Shown piece by piece: positions 49,481 to 59,022 of a DNA stretch of 64,000 bases (within the stretch, counting starts at the first letter, position 1; each line of letters opens with the position of its first letter). Location: the NCBI RefSeq assembly GCF_003001815.1, contig NZ_PVMZ01000014.1:62001-126000 (forward strand), read 5' to 3'. This stretch comes from Actinoplanes italicus. Its GTDB lineage: Bacteria; Actinomycetota; Actinomycetes; Mycobacteriales; Micromonosporaceae. Made by a program: the position numbers and the translations under genes. A model generated the notes under the pieces. It had not been told where the DNA came from and did no database searches. It saw only the letters and a program-made list of their open reading frames with translations.

Positions 49481-51691
49481 TCAGAACAGATCCGCGGGAT
49501 CGACCTGGATCCGCACCGGCAGGGCGGCCTTGCGAGCACTGCGTACTCCGGCCGCCTCGTGCAGGGCGTGCGCAAGATCCGCCGCCCGCGACCGGGTGAC
49601 CCGCAGCAGCATCCGCTCCTGCTCGTCGGCGGCCGGGACCGGGCCCAGCACCTCGGCGCCGTCCGGCAGGCGGGCCAGCGACAACAGCTCGGCCACCGCG
49701 GCCGCCTGACCGGTCACACTCGCCATCCGCGCCGCCGGCGGGAACCCGAGATCACGCCGCTCCGCCAGCTCACGAGCGGCGAACCAGCCCGGATCCCAGC
49801 GGACCAGCGCCTGCACCGGCGCCAGCGACCCGTCCGCGACCACCACCACACGCCCGCCCTCGTGCGCCGGGCGAGCCAGGGCAGCCGCGTTCAGCCACCG
49901 CCGCATCGTCTCCTCGGCCGCCCGCAGATCGGCCCGGCTCAGCAGCGCCCACGTGTCGAGCAGGAGCACCGCCCCGAACCCGCCCGCGGCCACCGGCTCG
50001 GCCCCCGGCGTCGACACCACGACGGAGGGCTCGGCCGGCACCTCGCTCAGCACCTGCTCGCGTCCCGACGTGCGTACCGTGAATCCTGGAAAAGCCCTTC
50101 CCAGCTCCTCAGCCGTACGCCGTGCGCCGATCACCGAGGCCCGCAGGCGCCGATCATGACAGTTGGGGCAGGCGTAGTCGGCCGACGCCCGCCCGCACCA
50201 GTGACAGACCGGCACGTCCCGCGCGCCGTGCAGCCCGAGCGGCCCGGAACAGCTCGGGCAGCGGGCCGGGGTGCGGCACTCGGCACACGCCACCGACGGC
50301 AGGTAGCCGCGCCGTGGCACCTGCACCAGCACCGGCGCGCCCGCCTGCAGCGCCTGTTTCGCGGACTGCCAGGCCAGGCTGGGCAGCCGGGCGACCACCG
50401 CGCCCGGATCGCGGGCCAGCTGGAAGTCGTCCCCGGTCGGCGCGATCGCCGGCGACCGGCGCCGGAGCACGGCCCGGTCCGCGACGATCTCACGGGCCCA
50501 GCCGGTCTCCAGGAGCAGCTGCCCCTCACCGGTCCGTGCGAAGCCGCCCACCAGCGCGGCACAGTCGGCCAGCCGGGCGCGCGTCAGCAGCACATCCCGG
50601 GCGTGCGGGTAGGGCGCACGCGGCTCGGCGTGCACATCGTCTCCGTCGTCCCAGACCACGACGAGCCCCAGCCGGGGCACCGGCGCCCACATCGCCGCCC
50701 GGGTCCCGGCCACCACCGGAACCTGATGCCGGCTGGCCGCCAGAAACCGCCGGTAGCGTTCCGACGGCCCGAGCGCCGCATTGAGCGCGACGTGCCGCCC
50801 CTCGCCGAGCGTCTCCCGGAGCGCATGGTCGACCCGCTCGAGATCCCGTGCGTCGGCGACGACGATCACCACGCCGCGCCCGCCCCGAACGGTGGCCGCG
50901 GCCGCCTCGGCGATCCGGGCCGGCCAGTCCTCCCCCGGCAGTGCCGACCAGACCGCCCGGGCGGGCCGCCCGTCCCGCAGAGCTCGCAGATAGGCCGCCC
51001 CGGCAAGATACGAATCCCACCCGCCGGCCGCCGGTTCCCGGATGCCGGCGAGGTCACCACCCGCCCCACCCCCCGAACCCGGCACGGCCGGGACCGGCGA
51101 TCGCTCAGAACCCGAGCCGCCCGGCTCGTCCGAGCCGGCTCCCGGGGAATCCGATCCAGCAGGCGCACCCGAGTCGGCCGGCGTGTCAGGATCGACCGCA
51201 CCGGACCCGGCGGTATCCGCGGCGGCCACAGCAGGGCCGGGCGCATCGCCGGAACTCGAGACTGCCGGGTTCGCAGGGGCGCCCTCGCCTGGATTCGCCG
51301 GCGCAGTCTGGGACTCGACCCGAGCATGACGAGGCGGCACCGCGAGCCGCAGCACGTCGGCCAGGTTGCCCGCATAGCGATCAGCAACCGCTCGGGCCAG
51401 CGCCGCGATCTCCGGGTCGAGCACCCGTTCCGGCGAAACGACCTTCTCCAGGTAGGCCAGCTTGCCGCCGTGGTCACTGGACTCGACCCGGGACAACAGA
51501 AATCCGCTGACCTGCTGCCCGGCGAATCGCACCTTGACCCGGACGCCCGGCTGCGCCGCCTCGTCGTCAGCCGCGGAGACCAGATAGTCGAACGGCCGGT
51601 CAAGATGCGCGAGCGGCACGTCGACGCACACACGGGCGACCGGCAGCCGCTCAGCCGGCTCCCGCTCCGCACGTCCACCCTTGGTCCCCAT
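49481..51691 (-). CDS. priA: PriA-like replication restart protein without Walker A
   Basis: A 736-residue PriA homologue. Kept are the 3' DNA-binding domain (about 15-110) and the zinc-binding cysteines CAECRTPARCPSC, CHWCG and CPNC. The helicase core is altered: the Walker A position reads AVWSALPGEDWPARIAEAAA with no GxGKT, and the DExH box reads VVWDDGDD. A Gly/Pro/Ser/Asp-rich linker of about 100 residues (about 130-230) is inserted. Actinobacterial PriA is known to lack ATPase motifs, so it probably acts as a DNA-binding scaffold. Confidence 0.93.
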   Translation of the reverse strand: MGTKGGRAEREPAERLPVARVCVDVPLAHLDRPFDYLVSAADDEAAQPGVRVKVRFAGQQVSGFLLSRVESSDHGGKLAYLEKVVSPERVLDPEIAALARAVADRYAGNLADVLRLAVPPRHARVESQTAPANPGEGAPANPAVSSSGDAPGPAVAAADTAGSGAVDPDTPADSGAPAGSDSPGAGSDEPGGSGSERSPVPAVPGSGGGAGGDLAGIREPAAGGWDSYLAGAAYLRALRDGRPARAVWSALPGEDWPARIAEAAAATVRGGRGVVIVVADARDLERVDHALRETLGEGRHVALNAALGPSERYRRFLAASRHQVPVVAGTRAAMWAPVPRLGLVVVWDDGDDVHAEPRAPYPHARDVLLTRARLADCAALVGGFARTGEGQLLLETGWAREIVADRAVLRRRSPAIAPTGDDFQLARDPGAVVARLPSLAWQSAKQALQAGAPVLVQVPRRGYLPSVACAECRTPARCPSCSGPLGLHGARDVPVCHWCGRASADYACPNCHDRRLRASVIGARRTAEELGRAFPGFTVRTSGREQVLSEVPAEPSVVVSTPGAEPVAAGGFGAVLLLDTWALLSRADLRAAEETMRRWLNAAALARPAHEGGRVVVVADGSLAPVQALVRWDPGWFAARELAERRDLGFPPAARMASVTGQAAAVAELLSLARLPDGAEVLGPVPAADEQERMLLRVTRSRAADLAHALHEAAGVRSARKAALPVRIQVDPADLF

Positions 51692-51812
51692 CGCCGAACA
51701 TTCTGCCCGGCCCCTATGACATTTCCGCCCGGCCGCCCGGTGACGCGAGAGACAGAACGTTCTTTCCCAGGACTGGACGACCGGGCGTCCGAGCGACCGG
51801 ACGACCGGGTGG

Positions 51813-52376
51813 TCAGTGCGTCAGGCAGGTCACCGTCCGCTCGCGGAGGTCGATCTCGACGATGTCCGGAAAGCGAAGATCGGCCCAGAAGCGGGCCGGG
51901 TCCGTGGCGAGACGGTAACGGCTGGCCATCCACACGGTCGGCGCCAGGCCGTGGGTGCCGATGACCAGGGTGCGGTTCTGTTCGGCGGCGGCGGCCGCAT
52001 GGCGTACGACCGCGGCGTCGAACCGGCCGATCACCTGGTCGCGCGGTTCCCAGCCCTCGGGGCAGCCACCTCGCGCGTACGATTCCGCGGCAGCCTGGTA
52101 GCCCTCGTCGGTGAACCATACGTGCGGGCGATGCACCTCGGCGAGGCCCGCATCGCGGACGACCCGCTGGGCGCCGGCGATCTCCTGCATGGTCTGCGCG
52201 GCCTTCGGCTCGGTGCTGGTCACGTAGTAGGCCGGATGGCAGACGTGCAGCCGCATGAGGCGGGCCGCTACCCGGCTCTCCTGCGCGAGTTGCCATTCCT
52301 CGGCCGGCACCTGCGGATCGACCGCCGGCATGGCGTGGCGGACGACGATCACCCGTTCACCCTGGACAGCCGTCAT
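51813..52376 (-). CDS. histidine phosphatase superfamily protein
   Basis: A 187-residue protein with the N-terminal catalytic RHA motif (VIVVRHAMPAVD, His14), and a later VIGTHGLAPT that supplies the second histidine. This is the phosphoglycerate-mutase-like fold with the RHG variant RHA. The substrate is unknown. The ATG at 52376 has CCGGAG directly before it; 52415 is an alternative start. Its promoter region holds the GAGACAA repeat array. Confidence 0.83.
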   Translation of the reverse strand: MTAVQGERVIVVRHAMPAVDPQVPAEEWQLAQESRVAARLMRLHVCHPAYYVTSTEPKAAQTMQEIAGAQRVVRDAGLAEVHRPHVWFTDEGYQAAAESYARGGCPEGWEPRDQVIGRFDAAVVRHAAAAAEQNRTLVIGTHGLAPTVWMASRYRLATDPARFWADLRFPDIVEIDLRERTVTCLTH

Positions 52377-52794
52377 CTCCGGAGCGTAGCCGCCGGAACC
52401 ACCCATGAGACTCATGCGAACAAACACGCAAACCCGCCTCGCCGAGTTCAATCGAGTCCGCGATCTCGTCGCCGAGAAAGGGCCGAGGCAGCTGTGGACG
52501 AACCGGTGAAACCGCAACGACCCCGTGCTGGACGATCATTCTGACCGCTTTTCCGGGCCCGGCTGTGGGCAATGGCTGCTTCCCGCGCCGGGAAGAGGGC
52601 ACAAGCCACAGCCGATCGATCAAACGCAGGAGCGAGCGCGGCCGAGACAAGGCGGCGAGACAAAGAGCGGGAACGGCTGCAAAACTGCGGGAACGGCGCG
52701 ACAAAGCAGCGGGCGCCGCACGGCAGAAGCGGCAAAGTGGCGAGACAAACACGGCGGGGCCACGAGACAAAGGGGCGGGAAGAGCGAAAACGAA
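52377..52794. other. 418-base spacer between the phosphatase gene and the metK terminator
   Basis: Open frames here have no homology-like features. The + strand is strongly purine-biased and lower in GC than its neighbours. Its notable content is the GAGACAA array at 52644-52771. The promoter of the phosphatase gene (minus) is expected within it. Confidence 0.6.
52644..52771. repeat. array of five CGAGACAAA-like direct repeats
   Basis: CGAGACAA(A) at 52643, 52656, 52741 and 52763, and GCGACAAA at 52698, all in one orientation. Start-to-start steps are 13, 42, 43 and 22 bases. GCGGGAACGG also occurs twice (52667 and 52687). The arrangement resembles direct-repeat regulator sites or iterons; no binding protein is known. 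Confidence 0.7.
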
Positions 52795-52827
52795 GAGGCG
52801 CCCACCCCCGAAGGGATCGGGCGCCTC
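52795..52827 (-). terminator. metK terminator
   Basis: GAGGCGCCC (52795-52803) and GGGCGCCTC (52819-52827) make a 9-bp stem; an inner CCCCC/GGG adds pairs. Minus-strand continuation TTCGTTTTCGCTCTTCC is a clear T-rich tail. It begins 14 bases after the metK stop. Confidence 0.88.
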
Positions 52828-52840
52828 AACGGCGACAACC

Positions 52841-54031
<1,191 letters not shown>

Positions 54032-54076
54032 GGTGCTCCTCAGATTTGTCGAATACAAGGTAACGCGGAAGTGTAG

Positions 54077-55294
54077 TCAGGGGTGCTGAGCGTGTCCGAC
54101 CTGGGCGTCCAGGCGGGCGGCGACTTGATCCAAAATCATATCGGCCACATCGTCTTTGGGTAGTTCCCCGTGAGTGGCGGTGAAGCCGTCCGCCCCCAGC
54201 AGGGTGACGGTGTTGCTGTCCTGCCCGAACACCAGGCCGACGCCGACCTCATTGACGACGATCAGGTCCGCGCGCTTGCGGACCAGCTTGCCACGGGCGT
54301 TCTCCAGGGCGTCGTGCGTCTCGGCCGCGAAGGCGACCAGGATCTGGCCGGGGCGCTTGGCCGCGCCCAGTTCAGCGGCGATGTCCGGGTTCTCGACCAG
54401 GGTGATCGCGCCGGGCGTACCGTCACCGGTCTTTTTGATCTTCTGCTCGGCGACCGACGCCGGGCGGAAGTCGGCGGGCGCGGCCGCCATGACGACCGCG
54501 TCGGCCGATGCGGCGGCCTCGACGGTGGACTTGCGCAGCTCCTCGGTGGTGCCGACCCGCACGAGATCCACCCCCGCGGGGTCGGGAAGCGAGACGTTCG
54601 CCGAGACGAGTGTCACCCTCGCGCCACGTGCCACGGCGGCCTTGGCCAGCGCGTACCCCTGTTTGCCGGAGGAGCGGTTGCCCAGGAAGCGGACCGGGTC
54701 GAGCGGCTCGCGCGTGCCACCGGCGGTCACCACGACATGCCGACCGGCAAGATCAAGGTCAAGACCCCGCTTGAGTACGCGCAGAGCGGTCTCGAAGATC
54801 GACGAGGGATCGGGCAGCCGCCCCTTGCCGGTGTCCTTGCCGGTCAGACGGCCGACAGCCGGCTCGATCACGATCGCACCGCGCTCGCGGAGGGTGGCCA
54901 CGTTCGCCCGCGTCGCCGGGTTCTCCCACATCTCGGTGTGCATGGCCGGCGCGTACACGATCGGGCAGGTGGCCGTGAGCAGCGTGTTGGTGAGCAGGTC
55001 GTCGGCGATGCCGTGTGCCGCCTTGGCCAGCAGGTCGGCGGTCGCCGGAGCCACCACGACGAGCTCCGCGGCCCGGCCGATCCGCACGTGCGGCACCTCG
55101 TGCACGTCGTCCCAGACACCCGTGGCGACCGGCCGCCCGGAGAGGGCCGCCCAGGTGGGCTCGCCGACGAACTTCAGCGCCGAATCGGTCGGAACCACCC
55201 GGACGCCGTGGCCGGACTCGGTGAACAGGCGCAGCAGTTCGCACGCCTTGTAGGCGGCGATCCCACCGCCCACACCCAGCACGATCTCCGTCAC
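54077..55294 (-). CDS. coaBC: bifunctional phosphopantothenoylcysteine decarboxylase/synthase
   Basis: Two steps of CoA synthesis. The N-terminal CoaC flavoprotein (about 1-185) has VLGVGGGIAAYKACELLRLF, the active-site His in VPHVRIGRAAELVVVAPATA and PAMHTEMWENPATRANV. The C-terminal CoaB synthase (about 190-405) has VVTAGGTREPLDPVRFLGNR, then SSGKQGYALA and AAAPADFRP. GTG start. Confidence 0.96.
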   Translation of the reverse strand: MTEIVLGVGGGIAAYKACELLRLFTESGHGVRVVPTDSALKFVGEPTWAALSGRPVATGVWDDVHEVPHVRIGRAAELVVVAPATADLLAKAAHGIADDLLTNTLLTATCPIVYAPAMHTEMWENPATRANVATLRERGAIVIEPAVGRLTGKDTGKGRLPDPSSIFETALRVLKRGLDLDLAGRHVVVTAGGTREPLDPVRFLGNRSSGKQGYALAKAAVARGARVTLVSANVSLPDPAGVDLVRVGTTEELRKSTVEAAASADAVVMAAAPADFRPASVAEQKIKKTGDGTPGAITLVENPDIAAELGAAKRPGQILVAFAAETHDALENARGKLVRKRADLIVVNEVGVGLVFGQDSNTVTLLGADGFTATHGELPKDDVADMILDQVAARLDAQVGHAQHP

Positions 55295-55332
55295 GGGTTA
55301 CTCATCGGCACGGAACCACCTCGGATAACAAT

Positions 55333-55364
55333 TGATCCCGCGCCCGAATGACGGGACGCGGGAT
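55333..55364 (-). terminator. hairpin between rpoZ and coaBC
   Basis: GATCCCGCG and CGCGGGATC pair over 9 bp, extended by CCCG/CGGG in the loop; AATTGTTAT follows on the minus strand. It ends the gmk-rpoZ transcript at least in part, so coaBC may depend on read-through or its own promoter. Confidence 0.8.
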
Positions 55365-55382
55365 CATCGGATCGGTTTCAGA

Positions 55383-55646
55383 TCAAGGGTTGTCGGTCGC
55401 CTCGGCGGTCAGCAGGCCCGCGTTGATCTCGCGCATGGCGATGGAGAGCGGCTTCTCCTGCGGCGTGGTCTCGACGAGCGGTCCCACATACTCCAGGAGG
55501 CCCTCACCGAGCTGGCTGTAGTAGGCGTTGACCTGGCGGGCGCGCTTGGCCGCGAAGATCACCAGCGAGTACTTCGACGAGGTCTTGTCGAGCAGCTCGT
55601 CGATCGGCGGGTTGGTGATTCCTTCGGGGTTCGCGATGGTTCCCAC
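55383..55646 (-). CDS. rpoZ: RNA polymerase omega subunit
   Basis: Small subunit that helps assemble RNA polymerase. The 87 residues contain TNPPIDELLDKTSSKYSLVI and FAAKRARQVNAYYSQ, followed by KPLSIAMREINAG, the normal actinobacterial omega. It lies between gmk and coaBC, the common order. Confidence 0.97.
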   Translation of the reverse strand: MGTIANPEGITNPPIDELLDKTSSKYSLVIFAAKRARQVNAYYSQLGEGLLEYVGPLVETTPQEKPLSIAMREINAGLLTAEATDNP

Positions 55647-55659
55647 TTTGGTGAAGTCC

Positions 55660-56253
55660 TTAATGCTCGTGTGCCAGGTATAACGAACCGAGCAATCCTA
55701 CCAGCTCATCCGCGGCACGTTCGACGAAGTCGTTCACGACGGTGACGTCGAACTCGGCCTCGGCGGCCAGTTCCTCGTCGGCGTGCGCGAGACGACGCTT
55801 GATCGTCTCCTCGTCGTCGGTCCCCCGGCCGATCAGGCGGCGCTGGAGCTCCTCGACGCTCGGTGGGGCCAGGAAGACCAGCTGGGCGTCCGGCATGGCC
55901 GCACGGACCTGCCGTGCGCCCTGCAGATCGATCTTCAGCAAAACGGGCCGGCCCTCCCGGAGCCAGCCCTCGACCTGCGCGCGGGGCGTGCCGTAGAGGT
56001 TGCCCGCGAATTCGGCCCACTCCAGGAGCTGACCGCCGTCGATCAGCCGCTGGAACTCGGCCCTGGTTGCGAAGTGATAGTGCTCGCCGTCGGTCTCGTA
56101 GTCGCGTTTCTTGCGTGTTGTCACCGACACCGAGAGTTTGATCCACGGCGAGCGCAGCCGGATCAGCTCGATCACACTGTCCTTTCCGACCCCGGAAGGG
56201 CCGGAAAGAACAGTGAGGCGGGCCGCCGGCTGCGCGTCGTCATCCATGCTCAC
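55660..56253 (-). CDS. gmk: guanylate kinase
   Basis: Phosphorylates GMP to GDP. The 197 residues have the P-loop GPSGVGKD (18-25), RSPWIKLSVSVTTRKKRDYE and the GMP-binding HYHFATRAEFQRLIDGG. The P-loop ends with Asp where most kinases carry Ser or Thr (GKS/T), followed by Ser. The GTG 56253 has AGGA at the right distance; ATG 56247 is also possible. Confidence 0.96.
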   Translation of the reverse strand: MSMDDDAQPAARLTVLSGPSGVGKDSVIELIRLRSPWIKLSVSVTTRKKRDYETDGEHYHFATRAEFQRLIDGGQLLEWAEFAGNLYGTPRAQVEGWLREGRPVLLKIDLQGARQVRAAMPDAQLVFLAPPSVEELQRRLIGRGTDDEETIKRRLAHADEELAAEAEFDVTVVNDFVERAADELVGLLGSLYLAHEH

Positions 56254-56279
56254 GGCTCATTCCTACACGAGCCCATGAG

Positions 56280-56597
56280 TCAGTTCGCAGCGAACTCCCC
56301 CAGGAGGGCCTTGCGCTGCTGGTCGCCGAGACCCCGGAGCCGGCGGCTCTCAGCGATCTTCAGCTTCTCCATGATCTGGGTCGCACGGATCTTGCCGATG
56401 CCCGGCAGCGCCTGAAGCACGGCCGAAACCTTCAGCTTGCCGACGACCTCGTCAGCCTCCGCGCGCTCGAGCACGGCGGCGAGGGTGGTCTTGCCGGACT
56501 TGAGCTGTTCCTTCAGCTCAGCCCGAGCCTTGCGAACTTCCGCGGCCTTCTCCAGCGCAGCAGCACGCTGTTCGGGGCTCAATGACGGGAGCGGCAC
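56280..56597 (-). CDS. mihF: integration host factor, actinobacterial type
   Basis: A 105-residue nucleoid protein of the mIHF/sIHF family, unrelated in fold to enteric IHF. KAAEVRKARAELKEQLKSGK and ALPGIGKIRATQIMEKLKIA (helix-two-turn-helix, binding DNA) are family-typical, ending RLRGLGDQQRKALLGEF. Found only in actinobacteria, normally next to gmk and pyrF as here. Confidence 0.97.
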   Translation of the reverse strand: MPLPSLSPEQRAAALEKAAEVRKARAELKEQLKSGKTTLAAVLERAEADEVVGKLKVSAVLQALPGIGKIRATQIMEKLKIAESRRLRGLGDQQRKALLGEFAAN

Positions 56598-56760
56598 CAG
56601 TTCTCCTCAGGTCCCTGAGCGGCGGTAGTTCAATACCGGCGCTTCTGTGAAACGTGGTGTGCCATGGAACCGAAGGGGCATATGGTTCCCGGCGCCGGGA
56701 AAACTAGCGGTCAATCCGGGTTTCGGCAACGTGGGGGTACCCCGGTCCCGGCTCATCGCG

Positions 56761-56777
56761 GGCCTGCTAAGCAGGCC
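56761..56777. terminator. short hairpin after pyrF
   Basis: GGCCTGC-TAA-GCAGGCC, a 7-bp stem three bases after the pyrF stop, followed by GTTTC on the plus strand. The 183-base pyrF-mihF spacer otherwise contains the mihF promoter region and no gene. Confidence 0.55.
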
Positions 56778-56780
56778 GTT

Positions 56781-57611
56781 TCACCCGAGCGCGGTCCGCA
56801 CGCCGGCCAGAACGCGGTCCGTTGCGGCCCTCAATTCGCCGATCTCCGGGCCGGCCGCGAGAACTTCGCGTGAGTACGAGGGCAACACGTTGTGCAGGCT
56901 CTCGCCGAAGACCGCGCGCAGGTCATCGGGCGTTCCACCCTGTGCTCCGAGGCCCGGAGCGAGCAGCGGTCCGTTGACCGCGGAGAGGTCGTGACCGGTG
57001 TCGCCGATCGTCGCGCCGACGACGAGCCCGAGACTTCCAAGCGGCTTCACACCCGCGTTGACCTGGGAAATCTCATCGATCACGGTTTGCGCGACGGTTT
57101 TTCCACCGGCTCCGACGGCGTGCTGCACGGACGCGCCCTCGGGGTTCGAGGTCAGTGCCAGGACGAAGACTCCACCTCCGTGAGTGGCCGCCAGGTCGAA
57201 CGCCGGCTGCAAAGATCCCACTCCCAGGTAAGGACTCACAGTAATCGCGTCAGCACGGAGAGTACTCGCCGGATTCAGATACGCGTCGGCGTACGCCGCC
57301 ATCGTCGAGCCGATGTCGCCACGTTTCACGTCGAGCAGGACGATCGCGCCGGCTTCCCGCGACTGTCGGATAGTTGACTCAAGAACCGCGACGCCACGTG
57401 ACCCAAATCTCTCAAAAAAAGCGGACTGTGGCTTCAGTACGGCCACCCGATCGGCCAAGGCGTCGACGACCGTACGGGCGAAGCGTTCCAGGCCGGCGAT
57501 GTCGTCCGAGAGCCCCCAGCGGGCCAGCAGCGCGGCGTGCGGGTCGATCCCGACGCACAGGGGACCACGCTCCGCTACCGCCGCGTGAAGCCGTTCGCCA
57601 AACGTTTCCAT
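56781..57611 (-). CDS. pyrF: orotidine 5'-phosphate decarboxylase (type 2)
   Basis: Last step of UMP synthesis. The 276 residues contain LCVGIDPHAALLARWGLSDD, VLKPQSAFFERFGSRGVAVL and the catalytic LLDVKRGDIGSTMAAYADAY, the type 2 (mycobacterial) PyrF. Codon use is unlike its neighbours in the middle third, with TTT, AGA, TCA and ACT and a run of seven T at the FF codons. It follows bioA by 19 bases. Confidence 0.97.
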   Translation of the reverse strand: METFGERLHAAVAERGPLCVGIDPHAALLARWGLSDDIAGLERFARTVVDALADRVAVLKPQSAFFERFGSRGVAVLESTIRQSREAGAIVLLDVKRGDIGSTMAAYADAYLNPASTLRADAITVSPYLGVGSLQPAFDLAATHGGGVFVLALTSNPEGASVQHAVGAGGKTVAQTVIDEISQVNAGVKPLGSLGLVVGATIGDTGHDLSAVNGPLLAPGLGAQGGTPDDLRAVFGESLHNVLPSYSREVLAAGPEIGELRAATDRVLAGVRTALG

Positions 57612-57630
57612 CAGCTTTACCTCTTCCGTG

Positions 57631-59022
57631 TCAGCTAGCCGCCACCGCGGCGGCGATTCCCGCGGTAATGCGGGCCACGTCGGCGTCGTCCGTGACGAAC
57701 GGCGGCATGGTGTAGATCAGGTCCCGGAACGGCCGCAGCCAGACCCCCTCGGCGACCGCTGCGGCGGTGGCCTTCGTCATGTCCACGGGCCGGTCCAGCT
57801 GCACGACGCCGATCGCGCCCAGGACGCGCACGTCAACGACCCCTGGCGCCCCCCGAAGCGGCTCCAGACCGGCTTTCAACGACTTTTCGATCTCCGGTAC
57901 GCGCAGAGCCCAGTCCCCTGCCTTCAGGAGCCGCAGAGAGGCCCCGGCGACGGCACAGGCGAGCGGGTTGCCCATGAAGGTCGGGCCGTGCGCCAGCCCG
58001 CCACCCTCCCCGGCCGAGATCGCCGCGGCCACCTCAGCCGTGCACAGAGTCGCCGCCAGGGTCAGGTATCCCCCGGTCAGCGCCTTGCCCAGGCACATGA
58101 TGTCCGGGCTGACACCGGCGTGATCGGCTCCGAAGAACCGCCCGGTCCGGCCGAAGCCGGTCGCGATCTCGTCGAAGATCAGGAAGATGCCGTGCGCCGC
58201 GGTCGCCTCGCGCAGCACCCGCAGGTACTCCGGATGGTGGAACCGCATCCCGCCCGCGCCCTGGACCACCGGCTCGACGATCACCGCGGCGATCTCACCG
58301 GAGTGCCGCTCGATCATGCCGGTGAGCGCGGTGGCGTAACCCTCATCCCACTCCGCGGGAGGCGGCCCGGCGAAAACCTGCGCCGGCAGCACCCCGGTCC
58401 AGAGCGAGTGCATGCCACCGACCGGGTCGCAGACGCTCATCGGGTGAAACGTGTCACCGTGATAGCCGCCACGCCAGGTCGCCAGACGCCGCCGTTCCGG
58501 CCGCCCGAGGGCTCGCTGGGCCTGGAGCGCCATCTTGATCGCCACCTCGACGCCGACCGAACCGGAGTCGCAGAGGAACACGTGCTCCAGACCGGCCGGG
58601 GTGATCTCGACGAGCTCGGCGGCCAGCCGGATCGCGGGCTCGTGGGTGAGCCCGCCGAACATGACGTGGCTCATCCGCCCGGCCTGATCGGCCAGCGCCG
58701 CGTCCAGGACCGGGTGCCGGTAGCCGTGGATGGCCGCCCACCAGGACGACATCCCGTCCACCAGCTCCCGGCCGTCGGCCAGTCGCAGCCGCACGCCCTC
58801 GGCGCTCTCCACCAGGTAGGGCTCGCCGCGCCCGGGCATCGGCCCGTAGGGATGCCAGACGTGCGCCCGGTCGAGCGCCAGCAGATGCTCCGCGCCGCCG
58901 CCGCCGCCCGGCCCGGCAGGGCCGGACGGCGGCCCGAGCAGATCCGCCGCGCCACTGTCGTCCGGCCTCGCGAGGCCGGACGACGGGCCGAGCGCAACGG
59001 GGTCGCGCCCGGCCGGGCTCAT
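57631..59022 (-). CDS. bioA: adenosylmethionine-8-amino-7-oxononanoate aminotransferase
   Basis: BioA moves the amino group of SAM to KAPA to make DAPA in biotin synthesis. The 463 residues include HVWHPYGPM, GMSSWWAAIHGYRHPVLDAA, CDSGSVGVEVAIKMALQ, the PLP-lysine stretch MCLGKALTGGYLTLAATL and the conserved GPTFMGNPLAC. The first 45 residues are a Gly/Pro-rich extension before the usual start. The ATG overlaps the pyrD stop (ATGA), placing a biotin gene inside the pyrimidine operon. Confidence 0.95.
   Translation of the reverse strand: MSPAGRDPVALGPSSGLARPDDSGAADLLGPPSGPAGPGGGGGAEHLLALDRAHVWHPYGPMPGRGEPYLVESAEGVRLRLADGRELVDGMSSWWAAIHGYRHPVLDAALADQAGRMSHVMFGGLTHEPAIRLAAELVEITPAGLEHVFLCDSGSVGVEVAIKMALQAQRALGRPERRRLATWRGGYHGDTFHPMSVCDPVGGMHSLWTGVLPAQVFAGPPPAEWDEGYATALTGMIERHSGEIAAVIVEPVVQGAGGMRFHHPEYLRVLREATAAHGIFLIFDEIATGFGRTGRFFGADHAGVSPDIMCLGKALTGGYLTLAATLCTAEVAAAISAGEGGGLAHGPTFMGNPLACAVAGASLRLLKAGDWALRVPEIEKSLKAGLEPLRGAPGVVDVRVLGAIGVVQLDRPVDMTKATAAAVAEGVWLRPFRDLIYTMPPFVTDDADVARITAGIAAAVAAS

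Noticed and set aside
55317..55332. GGATAACAATT resembling half of the E. coli lac operator
   Set aside because: A chance 11-12 base match with no second half and no LacI partner; it forms the AT-rich tail after the rpoZ hairpin.
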